64,000 nt of DNA. It comes from an uncultured Duncaniella sp. GTDB taxonomy: Bacteria > Bacteroidota > Bacteroidia > Bacteroidales > Muribaculaceae. The stretch is taken from contig CAJULW010000035.1 of the NCBI GenBank assembly GCA_910587515.1, positions 124,001 through 188,000 on the forward strand, written 5' to 3'. The notes beneath the pieces were generated by a model. That model was not told the origin of the DNA, ran no database searches, and saw nothing but the letters and a program-made list of their open reading frames with translations. A program made the translations under genes and the position numbers. The first letter of the stretch is position 1; each line of letters opens with the position of its first letter. This document shows, one piece after another, positions 36,889-45,983 of this stretch.

Positions 36889-39840
36889 ATGACCCCATTC
36901 CTCCGACAAGTAGCATCCGTATATATCAACCGCGAATCGGACGCACTATTGAATTACTGTTTTGTATTTCCTAACAAAAGAAGCGGTGCTTTTTTCCGGC
37001 ACTATCTCTCCCTCGAAGCCAATGGCCGTACATTTATAATGCCGGAAATAGCCACCATCGCAGATGTGACTCGCCATTTTTCCGCCCTGACGGAAGCACC
37101 CAGGCTGGACCAGCTATTTATCCTATACAATGAATACAGAACTTTAAGCGGTGACGACACAGCCGATTTCGACCAATTTCTATTTTGGGGCGACATGCTG
37201 CTGAATGATTTCAACGATGTCGATCTCTATCTCGTAGACCCGCATAAACTGTTTGTCAACCTTAAACGGTTTCGCGAAGTAAGCTCAAACTACCTTACGG
37301 ATGAACAGATTGAAATTATTAATCGCTATTGGGGTGAAAAATTTGTCAACATAAATCCGGATGAATTCTGGAACCACCTTCACGACAGCCCCACCCCTCT
37401 TGAAGCTAAATTTCTAAAATTATGGGAAGTGCTCGACACTCTTTTTGAAAGATTCAAGAAAAGATTACTTGACAACGGCATGGCGACACGAGGCATGTTT
37501 GCCCGTAACGCAGTCAATCGTCTGTCAAAAGCGACCAAAGTCCAACTCCCGTTCACCCGTTATATCTTTGTCGGATTCAATGTCCTTACCCTTGCCGAAA
37601 TAAAAATATTTGAAAAGCTTCAGACAAAGGGACTCGCTGATTTTTATTGGGACATGGCATCACCAGCGTTCAAGGCTCCTGGAAACAGAGCCGCCCTTTT
37701 CATGAAACGCAATGTCGAATGTTTCCCATCGCTCTATGACATCTCACTAAGCTATCCGGAATCCCTACACTTTCCCAAAATCCACATAACCGGAGTACCG
37801 AGCGCATTCGGCCAAACCAAAATAGCAGGTCTACAATTAGACGAATGGGTCACCGACAAAACCATATCCGTTCCATCAGACGCCATCGACACAGCGATCG
37901 TGCTGCCTGATGAAGCTCTTTTCATCCCGATGATACATGCAGTGCCGCCATCAATCGACGCTATCAACGTCACCATGGGATTCCCTCTGAAAAACACGGC
38001 CATATCATCGCTGATGTCCACAATTGTGAATATGCATCTCCACAGTTCAGTTTCCCGTGGAGAATGGTCTTTTTTTTATGAGGACATCCGTTCCGTTGTC
38101 ACCCATCCGTTCTTACAGTCCATTTTGCCCGACGAATGCGAAAAGCTACTGAAAATAATGCTTGAAAAACGTCTGTACATGGTCAAAGCTCAATTAATCG
38201 CTGAAACCATACCGGCACTCGCATTCATCTTTACTCCGATACTCAATACAAACGAAATAGATGAAGTCCACGCCTATTTTTTCAAACTTTTGTCATCCCT
38301 GAGGATTTTCACTTCAGGAAACAACGAACGGCTGATCGAAAACTATTTTCTTGACACATATCTCGTTGAACTGGAAAATATACGTAGTGCATGTGACAGA
38401 TGGAATATAGCCATGAAAAACACTACATTCATCCAACTTCTACAATCAACCATAGCTTCAGCGAACATCCGGTTCACAGGAGAGCCGTTAAAAGGTCTTC
38501 AGATCATGGGCGCGCTCGAAACACGCGCTCTCGACTTCGAAAATCTGATCATGCTATCCATGAACGAGCGAGTGTTTCCTCGAAAACAATATTCCAGATC
38601 TTTCATTCCAGACAATCTCCGCAGAAGTTACGGAATGGCGACTACAGAACTACAGGAATCAATATTTGCCTATTCTTTCTACCGGCTCATCTCACGCGCG
38701 TCAAACGTCAGGCTCTTCTACGACGCCCGCACCCTCAGCGGAAAAAACAGTGAGATTTCACGATACATCGCACAACTCCTATACCTGTTTCCCTCCTGTG
38801 AGATAGAACATGATCTTGCATCATTCTCAAGCGTCCAATCAGACGAAGATGTAATTGTCATCAATAAGGACACCGAGATAATGGAAAAAATGAGAGAATA
38901 TACCGTTCCCGACGGCAAAGCGCTCTCTGCCTCATCGATCAACGAGTATATCAACTGCCCGCTTGCTTTTTATCTAAAATATATCTGCGGTCTCAATCTT
39001 GACGAGGAGATAATGGACTATATGGATTCCGGTACATACGGAAACATCCTACACGATGCGGCCGAACGCCTCTACAAAGAACTTCGCGGCAAAAACGACG
39101 AGGTAAAAATAACATCCGATATTCTTGATTCATTCATAAATGATCACGTAAGGATCGACAGCGTCATCACGGAACTCATAAACGAAAAATACAACCGCTA
39201 CCCGAAAGGAGACCGCACGCCATTGATCGGAGAGTGCAAGGTGCTCGCGCATGTAATGAAACATTTTCTAATCATGATGTTCCGTGAGGAAAAAAAAATA
39301 GCTCCTTTTGATTTCATTGACGGTGAACACCGCGTGGAATCAACAATGCGCATATCTTCCAGTCTCAATATAAATATCAAGCAGTTCATAGACCGTATCG
39401 ACCGCGTATATCCAACCGGACGATATGGAGATGGTCTCGGATGCCTGCGTATAGTGGATTACAAGACAGGTGGAGATCTTACTGATTTCAAAGACATGGA
39501 CGACCTTTTCGATCCGGAACAGAAAGACCGTCGCAAAGCCATACTTCAGTTGCTTTTCTATTGCAACGCATACGCAGACAAAATCGGATATGACGGTCCG
39601 ATAAAACCTCAAATATACCCATTCCGGACTCTATCGACCCGAGGTCTTTCCCCAATCACTTACGCATCAGAACCTCTTGACGACTATCGGAAAGTAAACA
39701 ACGAATTCCTCGAACGATTCCGCGCGACAATCACAGAAATGTTCAATCCTGACATACCTTTCACACAAGCGGCAAAAGAGGATTCCTGTACTTTTTGCAA
39801 TTTCAAAATAATCTGCCGAAAACATATCGGAAAGAACTGA
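36889..39840 (+). CDS. AddB-like PD-(D/E)XK nuclease, Fe-S protein
   Basis: A 983-residue protein resembling the AddB subunit of AddAB recombination nucleases, which process double-strand breaks. The C-terminal RecB-type nuclease domain has the active-site pair Asp857 and Lys859 in RIVDYKTGG, an upstream His/Glu region around NILHDAAERLY, and four cysteines that would hold an Fe-S cluster (Cys690, Cys967, Cys970, Cys976). The N-terminal half is helicase-like, but the usual Walker A lysine loop is replaced by FVFPNKRSGAFF, so it is unlikely to hydrolyse ATP by itself. A partner AddA/RecB-like helicase is not in the window. It lies 11 bases after holB. Confidence 0.85.
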   Translation: MTPFLRQVASVYINRESDALLNYCFVFPNKRSGAFFRHYLSLEANGRTFIMPEIATIADVTRHFSALTEAPRLDQLFILYNEYRTLSGDDTADFDQFLFWGDMLLNDFNDVDLYLVDPHKLFVNLKRFREVSSNYLTDEQIEIINRYWGEKFVNINPDEFWNHLHDSPTPLEAKFLKLWEVLDTLFERFKKRLLDNGMATRGMFARNAVNRLSKATKVQLPFTRYIFVGFNVLTLAEIKIFEKLQTKGLADFYWDMASPAFKAPGNRAALFMKRNVECFPSLYDISLSYPESLHFPKIHITGVPSAFGQTKIAGLQLDEWVTDKTISVPSDAIDTAIVLPDEALFIPMIHAVPPSIDAINVTMGFPLKNTAISSLMSTIVNMHLHSSVSRGEWSFFYEDIRSVVTHPFLQSILPDECEKLLKIMLEKRLYMVKAQLIAETIPALAFIFTPILNTNEIDEVHAYFFKLLSSLRIFTSGNNERLIENYFLDTYLVELENIRSACDRWNIAMKNTTFIQLLQSTIASANIRFTGEPLKGLQIMGALETRALDFENLIMLSMNERVFPRKQYSRSFIPDNLRRSYGMATTELQESIFAYSFYRLISRASNVRLFYDARTLSGKNSEISRYIAQLLYLFPSCEIEHDLASFSSVQSDEDVIVINKDTEIMEKMREYTVPDGKALSASSINEYINCPLAFYLKYICGLNLDEEIMDYMDSGTYGNILHDAAERLYKELRGKNDEVKITSDILDSFINDHVRIDSVITELINEKYNRYPKGDRTPLIGECKVLAHVMKHFLIMMFREEKKIAPFDFIDGEHRVESTMRISSSLNINIKQFIDRIDRVYPTGRYGDGLGCLRIVDYKTGGDLTDFKDMDDLFDPEQKDRRKAILQLLFYCNAYADKIGYDGPIKPQIYPFRTLSTRGLSPITYASEPLDDYRKVNNEFLERFRATITEMFNPDIPFTQAAKEDSCTFCNFKIICRKHIGKN

Positions 39841-39852
39841 CGAGTAAATTAT

Positions 39853-40965
39853 ATGAAACTATATATCCACATTCCATTTTGCCACTCAAAATGCGCATAC
39901 TGCGATTTCTATTCCACTCCTCAGACGGAGTGGATGGAAACCTTTGTCAACGCGGTTATAAATGAATGGAACTACCGCTCGAAAAATCTCTCCGAGGGAA
40001 TAGACACACTTTATCTTGGCGGAGGCACTCCATCATCGCTACCACCCGATCTGTTATCATGTCTTTTAAAAAAACTTCCGACAGGCGACGGACTGCGCGA
40101 AGCCACGATAGAAGCCAACCCGGAGGATATAACAACGGAATGGGTACGCTTTCTGACATCAGAAACTCCTTTTCACCGTGTCAGCATGGGAATACAGTCA
40201 TTTTCAGACAAAGAATTAAGTATCGTCGGACGCAGACACGACTCCGTCACAGCCATAGAAGCGATACACACATTGCGCACCGGAGGGATCAAAAATATAA
40301 GTTGCGACCTGATATACGGATTGCCTTCACAAGACATCGAATCATGGAAATATTCTCTCGACAAACTGCTTTCACTCAAGCCTGAACATATATCGGCCTA
40401 TCTTCTGTCATACGAAACCGGGACGCGGCTCAACGCTATGCTTCAAAGCGGAAAAATAGAAGAAACCGACGAGGACACCGTAAAAGCCATGTATGACTAT
40501 CTTTGTCTCGCAACAAAGAAAAATGGATACAGCCACTACGAAATATCCAATTTTGCGCTTCCCGGATATCAAGCCATACACAACTCATCGTATTGGGACG
40601 GCTCTCCATATATCGGACTCGGCCCCGGAGCACATTCTTGGGACGGACATTCCAGATCATTCAACCCACCCTCTCTCAAAGATTATATCGCTAAAAACGG
40701 ATACAGCACCAGTGTTACCGAACACGAAACCGAAGACAACCGCTTCAATGACTTACTTATAACACGTCTTCGCACTCTCCGTGGCATCGATCCACAAGAA
40801 ATCAAAAAACGTTTCGATCCCGAATTTTACAATTGTTTCATGGAAACCGCTGCAAAATTAATTGCTAACGGTGAATTCGATACAAATCCTGACGGGACAT
40901 ATTTCATCCCGGAAAACCGGTGGCTTACCTCAAACTCCATAATACTTAATTTGATCCGTGTCTGA
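39853..40965 (+). CDS. hemW: HemW-type radical SAM protein
   Basis: Radical SAM protein of 370 residues in the family of oxygen-independent coproporphyrinogen oxidase-like proteins; characterised HemW acts as a heme chaperone rather than an oxidase. The cluster cysteines are Cys10, Cys14 and Cys17 in FCHSKCAYC, with the GGTPS SAM motif following. The N-terminus lacks the extra cysteine and long extension of true HemN. It lies 12 bases after the nuclease gene and 15 bases before the GDPD-like gene. Confidence 0.9.
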   Translation: MKLYIHIPFCHSKCAYCDFYSTPQTEWMETFVNAVINEWNYRSKNLSEGIDTLYLGGGTPSSLPPDLLSCLLKKLPTGDGLREATIEANPEDITTEWVRFLTSETPFHRVSMGIQSFSDKELSIVGRRHDSVTAIEAIHTLRTGGIKNISCDLIYGLPSQDIESWKYSLDKLLSLKPEHISAYLLSYETGTRLNAMLQSGKIEETDEDTVKAMYDYLCLATKKNGYSHYEISNFALPGYQAIHNSSYWDGSPYIGLGPGAHSWDGHSRSFNPPSLKDYIAKNGYSTSVTEHETEDNRFNDLLITRLRTLRGIDPQEIKKRFDPEFYNCFMETAAKLIANGEFDTNPDGTYFIPENRWLTSNSIILNLIRV

Positions 40966-40980
40966 CAAAAAACATTAAAT

Positions 40981-41763
40981 ATGAAACGTATAATAATATT
41001 TTCAATCTTATTTTTCACCCTTCTATCCGACTCCTTCGCAGAAGCACCCATACTAATAGGCCGACGTGGCTGCGGTTATGCCATAGAGAACACTGCCGAC
41101 GCCTACCGCGAAGCCGTACGTCGCGGATTCTCGATAATCGAAGCCCACGTACGCGCAACGGCCGACTCCGTGTTTGTGACTTCACACGACGGAAAAACCG
41201 ATCGTCTTGGAGGGCACATGAAAATTTCCGCCTCCACAATCGACTCTCTCCGGACAGAACGTTACCGACAATCTCGCGACAGCATGAATTATGAAGGAAG
41301 CACGATATGTACGGTCGGTGAATTTCTCGACATCTGTGCGGCCAACAATGTCACCCCGCTTCTCCATCTGAAAACATTCTCTAAAAATACAAAAGATTGT
41401 GGCTATCTGACTCCATTAGTCAGACTCATCAGCGACAAAGGTCTTACGCATAAATGCATCGTACTTACGTCCGAACCTGATTATATCGACTATTTCCTGC
41501 GAAATCATCCCGAAATAAATCTACAATACCAAGCCGATGCAAAATGGCGGCAGATGTTCGACTGGTCATGTTCACGAAAACTCGACGTACAGATACGCGC
41601 CGATCTCATCGACGACGAATGTATCAGACTGTACCACGACAACGGCTGCAAAGTCAATGCATGGACGATAAATACCGAGGATGACTATAACCGCATGAAA
41701 AAACTCGGAATTGATTTCATTGTCACGGACTATCTGGTTCCAGACATCTCAACCAAGCCATAG
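40981..41763 (+). CDS. Exported GDPD-like protein with altered active site
   Basis: A 260-residue protein with a signal peptide (MKRIIIFSILFFTLLSDSFAE) and a glycerophosphodiester phosphodiesterase-like TIM barrel. The family expects HRG near the start, ExD about 25 residues on, and a second catalytic His. Here the first motif reads GRRGCGYAIENT, with Arg in place of the catalytic His; the second reads IEAHV, with His in place of the metal-binding Asp; the third, TSHDG, is intact. It may be catalytically inactive or altered. The C-terminal WTINTEDDYNRMKKLGIDFIVTD signature is good. It lies 15 bases after hemW. Confidence 0.8.
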   Translation: MKRIIIFSILFFTLLSDSFAEAPILIGRRGCGYAIENTADAYREAVRRGFSIIEAHVRATADSVFVTSHDGKTDRLGGHMKISASTIDSLRTERYRQSRDSMNYEGSTICTVGEFLDICAANNVTPLLHLKTFSKNTKDCGYLTPLVRLISDKGLTHKCIVLTSEPDYIDYFLRNHPEINLQYQADAKWRQMFDWSCSRKLDVQIRADLIDDECIRLYHDNGCKVNAWTINTEDDYNRMKKLGIDFIVTDYLVPDISTKP

Positions 41764-41812
41764 GCCAACAAATTTTAACTGAATTCATTCACTATCCATA
41801 ATCGCTTATCGT

Positions 41813-41820
41813 TAACTTTG
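41813..41820 (+). promoter_or_regulatory. -7 box of the PHP phosphatase gene
   Basis: TAACTTTG lies 41 bases before the ATG at 41862; no clear -33 box. Confidence 0.45.
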
Positions 41821-41861
41821 TGATTAAGTAAACTGTTTCCAAACAAATATTCTACTTGACA

Positions 41862-42611
41862 ATGGCATTGCTAAACTTCTTTTCCAAAAACAATACCCCG
41901 GCGAAGCTACCTTTCAAAACCGATATCCACTGCCATATAATACCCGGTGTCGATGACGGATCGCCAGATTCCGCAACCTCGTCAGAACTTGTCGAAAGAA
42001 TGCGTGCATGGGGAATCGAAAAGATCATCGCGACTCCCCACGTCACAGAATCAACTTTCGAAAACACTCCCGACATTCTTGATCCAGCTCTTGATGAACT
42101 ACTCACCGAATTGAACAAACGCAATATCCGCATCCCAATAACCCGTTCATCAGAAAACCGTATAGATGACTATTTCCGCGAACAACTCGCAACCGGACAG
42201 ATCACCCCTTTCCCTAACAATTATATCTTGGTCGAAAACTCTTTCATACAGGAGCCTTGGCAACTCGACCAATTTTTGTTTGATCTAAAAGTAAAAGGAT
42301 ATAAACCGATACTCGCACACCCCGAACGCTTCGTATATTATTACGACGAGCATCCTCAACGATACGACGAACTCCACCACGCGGGCACGCTATTCCAGAT
42401 AAACGTTCTTTCGCTCGCCGGAGCATATTCAAAAAAAGAGAAACGCGCTGCGGAAAGACTTATCGAAAAAGGCTACGTCGATTTTCTCGGAACTGACCTC
42501 CACAACCATCGTCATGCCGACGCAATTGACGCATACCTACGCACCAAAGATGCCCGCAACCATTTCTCGGCTCTTGAAAACCGACTTCTCAATGACAAAG
42601 TGTTCGGTTGA
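41862..42611 (+). CDS. CpsB/YwqE-type PHP-domain protein-tyrosine phosphatase
   Basis: Manganese-dependent phosphatase family that dephosphorylates tyrosine kinases controlling capsule or exopolysaccharide synthesis. The 249-residue protein opens its PHP domain with DIHCHIIPGVDDGS, followed by IATPHVT, HPERFVYY and GTDLHNHRHAD, which supply the metal ligands. I start at the ATG at 41862; an in-frame TTG six bases earlier is less likely. No capsule cluster or tyrosine kinase lies nearby, so its partner is elsewhere. It ends the plus-strand run before two convergent minus-strand genes. Confidence 0.88.
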   Translation: MALLNFFSKNNTPAKLPFKTDIHCHIIPGVDDGSPDSATSSELVERMRAWGIEKIIATPHVTESTFENTPDILDPALDELLTELNKRNIRIPITRSSENRIDDYFREQLATGQITPFPNNYILVENSFIQEPWQLDQFLFDLKVKGYKPILAHPERFVYYYDEHPQRYDELHHAGTLFQINVLSLAGAYSKKEKRAAERLIEKGYVDFLGTDLHNHRHADAIDAYLRTKDARNHFSALENRLLNDKVFG

Positions 42612-42680
42612 TTAATATTCAACCCTCTAAGCTATCTTTTTTCACTTTTTACGCTAAAATCAACTCTTTAACAGTATTTT

Positions 42681-43550
42681 TTAGTGTTGATTCCAATCTG
42701 TATTGAAGTTCAAAAATTCGCTTAAATCCAAAATTAATTTACGACATGCTTCCCGTCCCATACGGTAGACGGACTTCATTTTTTTTGCATTCATTTCTAC
42801 GCGTCCTATAGGCAAAGGCATATCCGGAGCTATGACGAAAGTATTTCCATCGGCCACTTGTCTGGCAATATAGTCGAGTTGCGCGTTATACATTTCATGT
42901 CTGCGGGACATAGCCTCGGCTATAGCAGGATATTTCCTCATGAACATGCGAAAAACCCATTCTTTCGCAGGCTTCTTTTTATAGTCGCGCGGCTGCGTCA
43001 GCACAACGACATTTCGATCATAACCAATTTTCTGAAAATACTCAAGCGGAATCGAATCGCTAATTCCCCCGTCAAGCATCATTCTCCCGTCATCGACACG
43101 GACAGGACGAGTCACGATCGGCATTGAGGCCGAAGCCCGAAGCCATTCAAGCGAATCATAGTCTACCTTGTCCATCCTATAGTATACCGGGCATCCGTCC
43201 GCGACATCAGTACACACGATATGGAATTCTGTCGGATCGCTTTCAAAAGCCTCGATATCGAACAAATCAAGTTCGAGAGGCAATTTATGGTACGCGAAAT
43301 CAGCACCTACAAGATTGCCCGTCGTTAGCAACGGAAGCAATCCCATGTATTTCGGATGTCTACGGAAACGCAGATTATACCTCAACACCCGCCCCGGCTG
43401 ATGAGACTTATAGTTACATCCGAAACTCGAACCTGCCGATACACCGATGATACCGTCATAACGGATACCGGCTTCCATCATTACGTCTATGACACCGGCC
43501 GTAAACAACCCACGCATAGCTCCTCCCTCAAGCACAAGTCCCGTTTTCAT
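42681..43550 (-). CDS. RssA-type patatin family phospholipase
   Basis: Serine hydrolase of 289 residues, distinct from the patatin at 34.8 kb. The oxyanion loop is LEGGAMRGLFTAGV, the nucleophile elbow GVSAGSSFG, and the catalytic Asp in DGGISDSIP. A C-terminal domain of about 80 residues (after QPRDYKKKPAKE) is typical of this subgroup. No signal peptide. It lies 48 bases downstream of the TIGR03915-type gene, in the same direction, and may be part of that transcript. Confidence 0.88.
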   Translation of the reverse strand: MKTGLVLEGGAMRGLFTAGVIDVMMEAGIRYDGIIGVSAGSSFGCNYKSHQPGRVLRYNLRFRRHPKYMGLLPLLTTGNLVGADFAYHKLPLELDLFDIEAFESDPTEFHIVCTDVADGCPVYYRMDKVDYDSLEWLRASASMPIVTRPVRVDDGRMMLDGGISDSIPLEYFQKIGYDRNVVVLTQPRDYKKKPAKEWVFRMFMRKYPAIAEAMSRRHEMYNAQLDYIARQVADGNTFVIAPDMPLPIGRVEMNAKKMKSVYRMGREACRKLILDLSEFLNFNTDWNQH

Positions 43551-43598
43551 AAAGCGATCATTCTGATTTCGCGATAAAATTACAAAATTCCTGATGAC

Positions 43599-44363
43599 TT
43601 ATTGCATTTCGGTCAGATATTTCCAATAACGCACAGGCATATCCTGACGCTGTTTTTTCGGATTGGCACGTTCCATTATGGCGGTAGCGTTGAAATAAGT
43701 TTTCCATAGCCCTTGATACAGTCTCTCTTGCGGGTCTGACATATCTTCTGTCAAACGACCCGTGCGCAAATGCTCCCCCGAGGATTCAAGCACGATCCTC
43801 CGTGCATCCGTTCCGTCATAATGATATCCGTAGTTACGTGCCCTGTCATAGATTATAAAATGTTGATCGGCAAAACGGTCGACAAAATGCGTGACAGCAA
43901 ACGGAAGCACATCAAATAGAGGTTCGATCATTGAAAAATAGGTCCCGTCGACAGCCTTTTGAAACCTAACAAACTGCAACAAGCGGTGCGCTTCCCCTGT
44001 CACCCTCCGGCACTCTTTCAACACGACAAGCACATTCTGATCCGAAAAGTCACCCTCTATAGATTCTCCCGACACCACAGCACGACTGACAAAACGCATG
44101 GCAGACAAAGGAAAATCAGCTCTGTCTGTAAGAAATGCCCTTGTCAAAGCCGATTGTGCGCCACGCGACACCATACGACACAATTTCCGCCACACGCGCC
44201 CGCTCTTCGATTCATCCGTGACGACATCATGGAGCACATCGTAAAACAACGGCAGTGCATCACTAAACAGACAAAGAACATCCGGGCATTCCTTGCGGAC
44301 AAACGAATCGAACACAGCTGTAAGCATCCCGTCAAAAGTCCCGTCAAAACGATACACTATCAT
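43599..44363 (-). CDS. TIGR03915-type DNA metabolism protein (DUF4130)
   Basis: A 254-residue protein of a family always seen beside a radical SAM partner (TIGR03916). The N-terminus (YRFDGTFDGMLTAVFDSF) is the family signature, and the C-terminal region resembles the uracil-DNA-glycosylase-like domain found in some fusions, but I see no catalytic motif I can name. It overlaps the upstream radical SAM gene by 4 bases (ATGA), so the two are translationally coupled. Proposed to act in DNA repair or modification; activity is not established. Confidence 0.82.
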   Translation of the reverse strand: MIVYRFDGTFDGMLTAVFDSFVRKECPDVLCLFSDALPLFYDVLHDVVTDESKSGRVWRKLCRMVSRGAQSALTRAFLTDRADFPLSAMRFVSRAVVSGESIEGDFSDQNVLVVLKECRRVTGEAHRLLQFVRFQKAVDGTYFSMIEPLFDVLPFAVTHFVDRFADQHFIIYDRARNYGYHYDGTDARRIVLESSGEHLRTGRLTEDMSDPQERLYQGLWKTYFNATAIMERANPKKQRQDMPVRYWKYLTEMQ

Positions 44364-45619
44364 GTGAAATCAAATGACAGTTGCAAGTGGCTTACACCCT
44401 TATCTTTCCGGGCCGTAAGCTGACAGCGCACGAATTCCGGTGAAGAATCAGCGATCGATACGACCGCCAGCTCGCCACAAGTGATAAAATACTTCGCACG
44501 TTTCATCGCAACCCCTATTTTAGAAAGATGTGACGAATTCAGATGCCTGAACCGACGGGCATTCACGATCAGTGCCGCCGACTTGACTCCTATACCCGGC
44601 ACACGCAATATCATTTCGTATGACGCCCTGTTGACGTCTACCGGAAAAAACTCCGGATGGCGCAAAGCCCACCCTAACTTGGGATCCACCTCAAGATCAA
44701 GATTCGGGTTTGATTCATCAGCGATCTCCTCGGCCCTGAATTGATAGAAGCGCATCAGCCAGTCAGCCTGATAAAGACGGTTTTCCCTTACGAGCGGAGG
44801 CTGTTTCAAAGCCGGGAGACGGCTGTCATAGGTATTGACGGATACATAACCCGAATAATACACCCTGCGCATCGTCGGTATCCTATATAGCGACGACGTG
44901 GTCAGAAGAATATCGCGGTCAGTGTCGGCCGACGCTCCCACGATCATTTGCGTGCTTTGACCGGCAGGGACGAAACGCGGCACATGCCTCATACTCTTCC
45001 TGTCCTCCTGCGTCTGCAATACCCCCTGACTTATATAGCCCATCGGCTTATAGATGCTTTTGTAATCCTTGTCAGGAGCGAGATATATCAAAGATTGTTC
45101 ACTCGGTATCTCTATATTGACACTCATACGGTCGGCATATCGACCAGCCTCGTTGACCAATTCGCGCGAAGCCCCAGGTATGCTTTTAAGATGAATGTAT
45201 CCGTTGAAACGATGGACAAGCCGCAGATCCTTCGCGATACGCGCGATACGCTCCATGGTATAATCCGGATTACGCACTACACCAGAACTCAGAAACAATC
45301 CCTCTATATAATTACGCCTGTAAAATTCCATCGTTATATCGACCACCTCCGACACCGAAAGTGTCGCACGCGGGATGTCATTGCTCCGTCTATTGATGCA
45401 ATATGCACAGTCATACATGCAATAATTCGTAAGCATGATCTTCAACAGGGATATGCAACGCCCGTCTGCAGCAAAACTGTGACATATCCCTATGCCGCCA
45501 ACCGTATTTCCAACTCCTTTACCGTCATTGCGACGCACCGTCCCGCTCGAAGAGCAGGACACGTCATACTTTGCGGCCGCGGCCAGTATCTTTAATTTTT
45601 CAAGCGTTGCTTCCGTCAT
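44360..45619 (-). CDS. TIGR03916-type putative DNA modification/repair radical SAM protein
   Basis: Radical SAM protein of 419 residues. The cluster motif is CMYDCAYC (Cys67, Cys71, Cys74). A helix-hairpin-helix DNA-binding motif lies near the C-terminus (VPGIGVKSAALIVNARR). Additional conserved cysteines are at 22 and 46. It precedes and overlaps its usual partner (43599-44363). The -7 box ends 7 bases before the ATG, implying a leaderless or nearly leaderless message. Substrate unknown; the HhH motif and partner point to DNA. Confidence 0.88.
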   Translation of the reverse strand: MTEATLEKLKILAAAAKYDVSCSSSGTVRRNDGKGVGNTVGGIGICHSFAADGRCISLLKIMLTNYCMYDCAYCINRRSNDIPRATLSVSEVVDITMEFYRRNYIEGLFLSSGVVRNPDYTMERIARIAKDLRLVHRFNGYIHLKSIPGASRELVNEAGRYADRMSVNIEIPSEQSLIYLAPDKDYKSIYKPMGYISQGVLQTQEDRKSMRHVPRFVPAGQSTQMIVGASADTDRDILLTTSSLYRIPTMRRVYYSGYVSVNTYDSRLPALKQPPLVRENRLYQADWLMRFYQFRAEEIADESNPNLDLEVDPKLGWALRHPEFFPVDVNRASYEMILRVPGIGVKSAALIVNARRFRHLNSSHLSKIGVAMKRAKYFITCGELAVVSIADSSPEFVRCQLTARKDKGVSHLQLSFDFT

Positions 45620-45626
45620 AGCAATG

Positions 45627-45634
45627 CAAATTTA
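45627..45634 (-). promoter_or_regulatory. -7 box of the radical SAM operon
   Basis: TAAATTTG on the minus strand, ending 7 bases before the start codon at 45619; no clear -33 box. Confidence 0.5.
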
Positions 45635-45862
45635 CATCCCATCAGAGCGGGAACATGACACAACCGTGTTAAAAAACCTTATTTTGCGTATTCCCCCTCT
45701 TACGCACAACCATTATAAAAACGCTACTAAACAATATCTTAGCACACCAATGACCGATGTTTAAAACCATCTTGGTTAATTACAATAAATCACATAATAT
45801 CAAACCATTAAACAGAATATTCTTAGTGTGTTTAAGCCCAAACATACTCTTAAACAACATAG
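45635..45862. other. AT-rich intergenic stretch
   Basis: No gene, RNA or repeat that I can support between the radical SAM promoter and the lipoprotein terminator. A plus-strand reading frame at 45757-46020 runs through a terminator and opposite a real gene and is rejected. Confidence 0.6.
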
Positions 45863-45919
45863 GAAAAACAATAAGCCCGGGAAAACTATCTGCTAAAGAG
45901 CAGAGCCTCTCCCGGACTT
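45863..45919 (-). terminator. Terminator of the lipocalin-like lipoprotein gene
   Basis: Outer arms AAGCCCGGGA and TCCCGGACTT (45873-45882, 45910-45919) enclose an inner hairpin CTGCT/AGCAG. The minus-strand T run lies at 45864-45868. Confidence 0.7.
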
Positions 45920-45983
45920 GTGTCGTCTTATGTTCGAAGTATGTCCGAATTTCAGACCTGAATGACCTGAAAATAGTCTTTTC

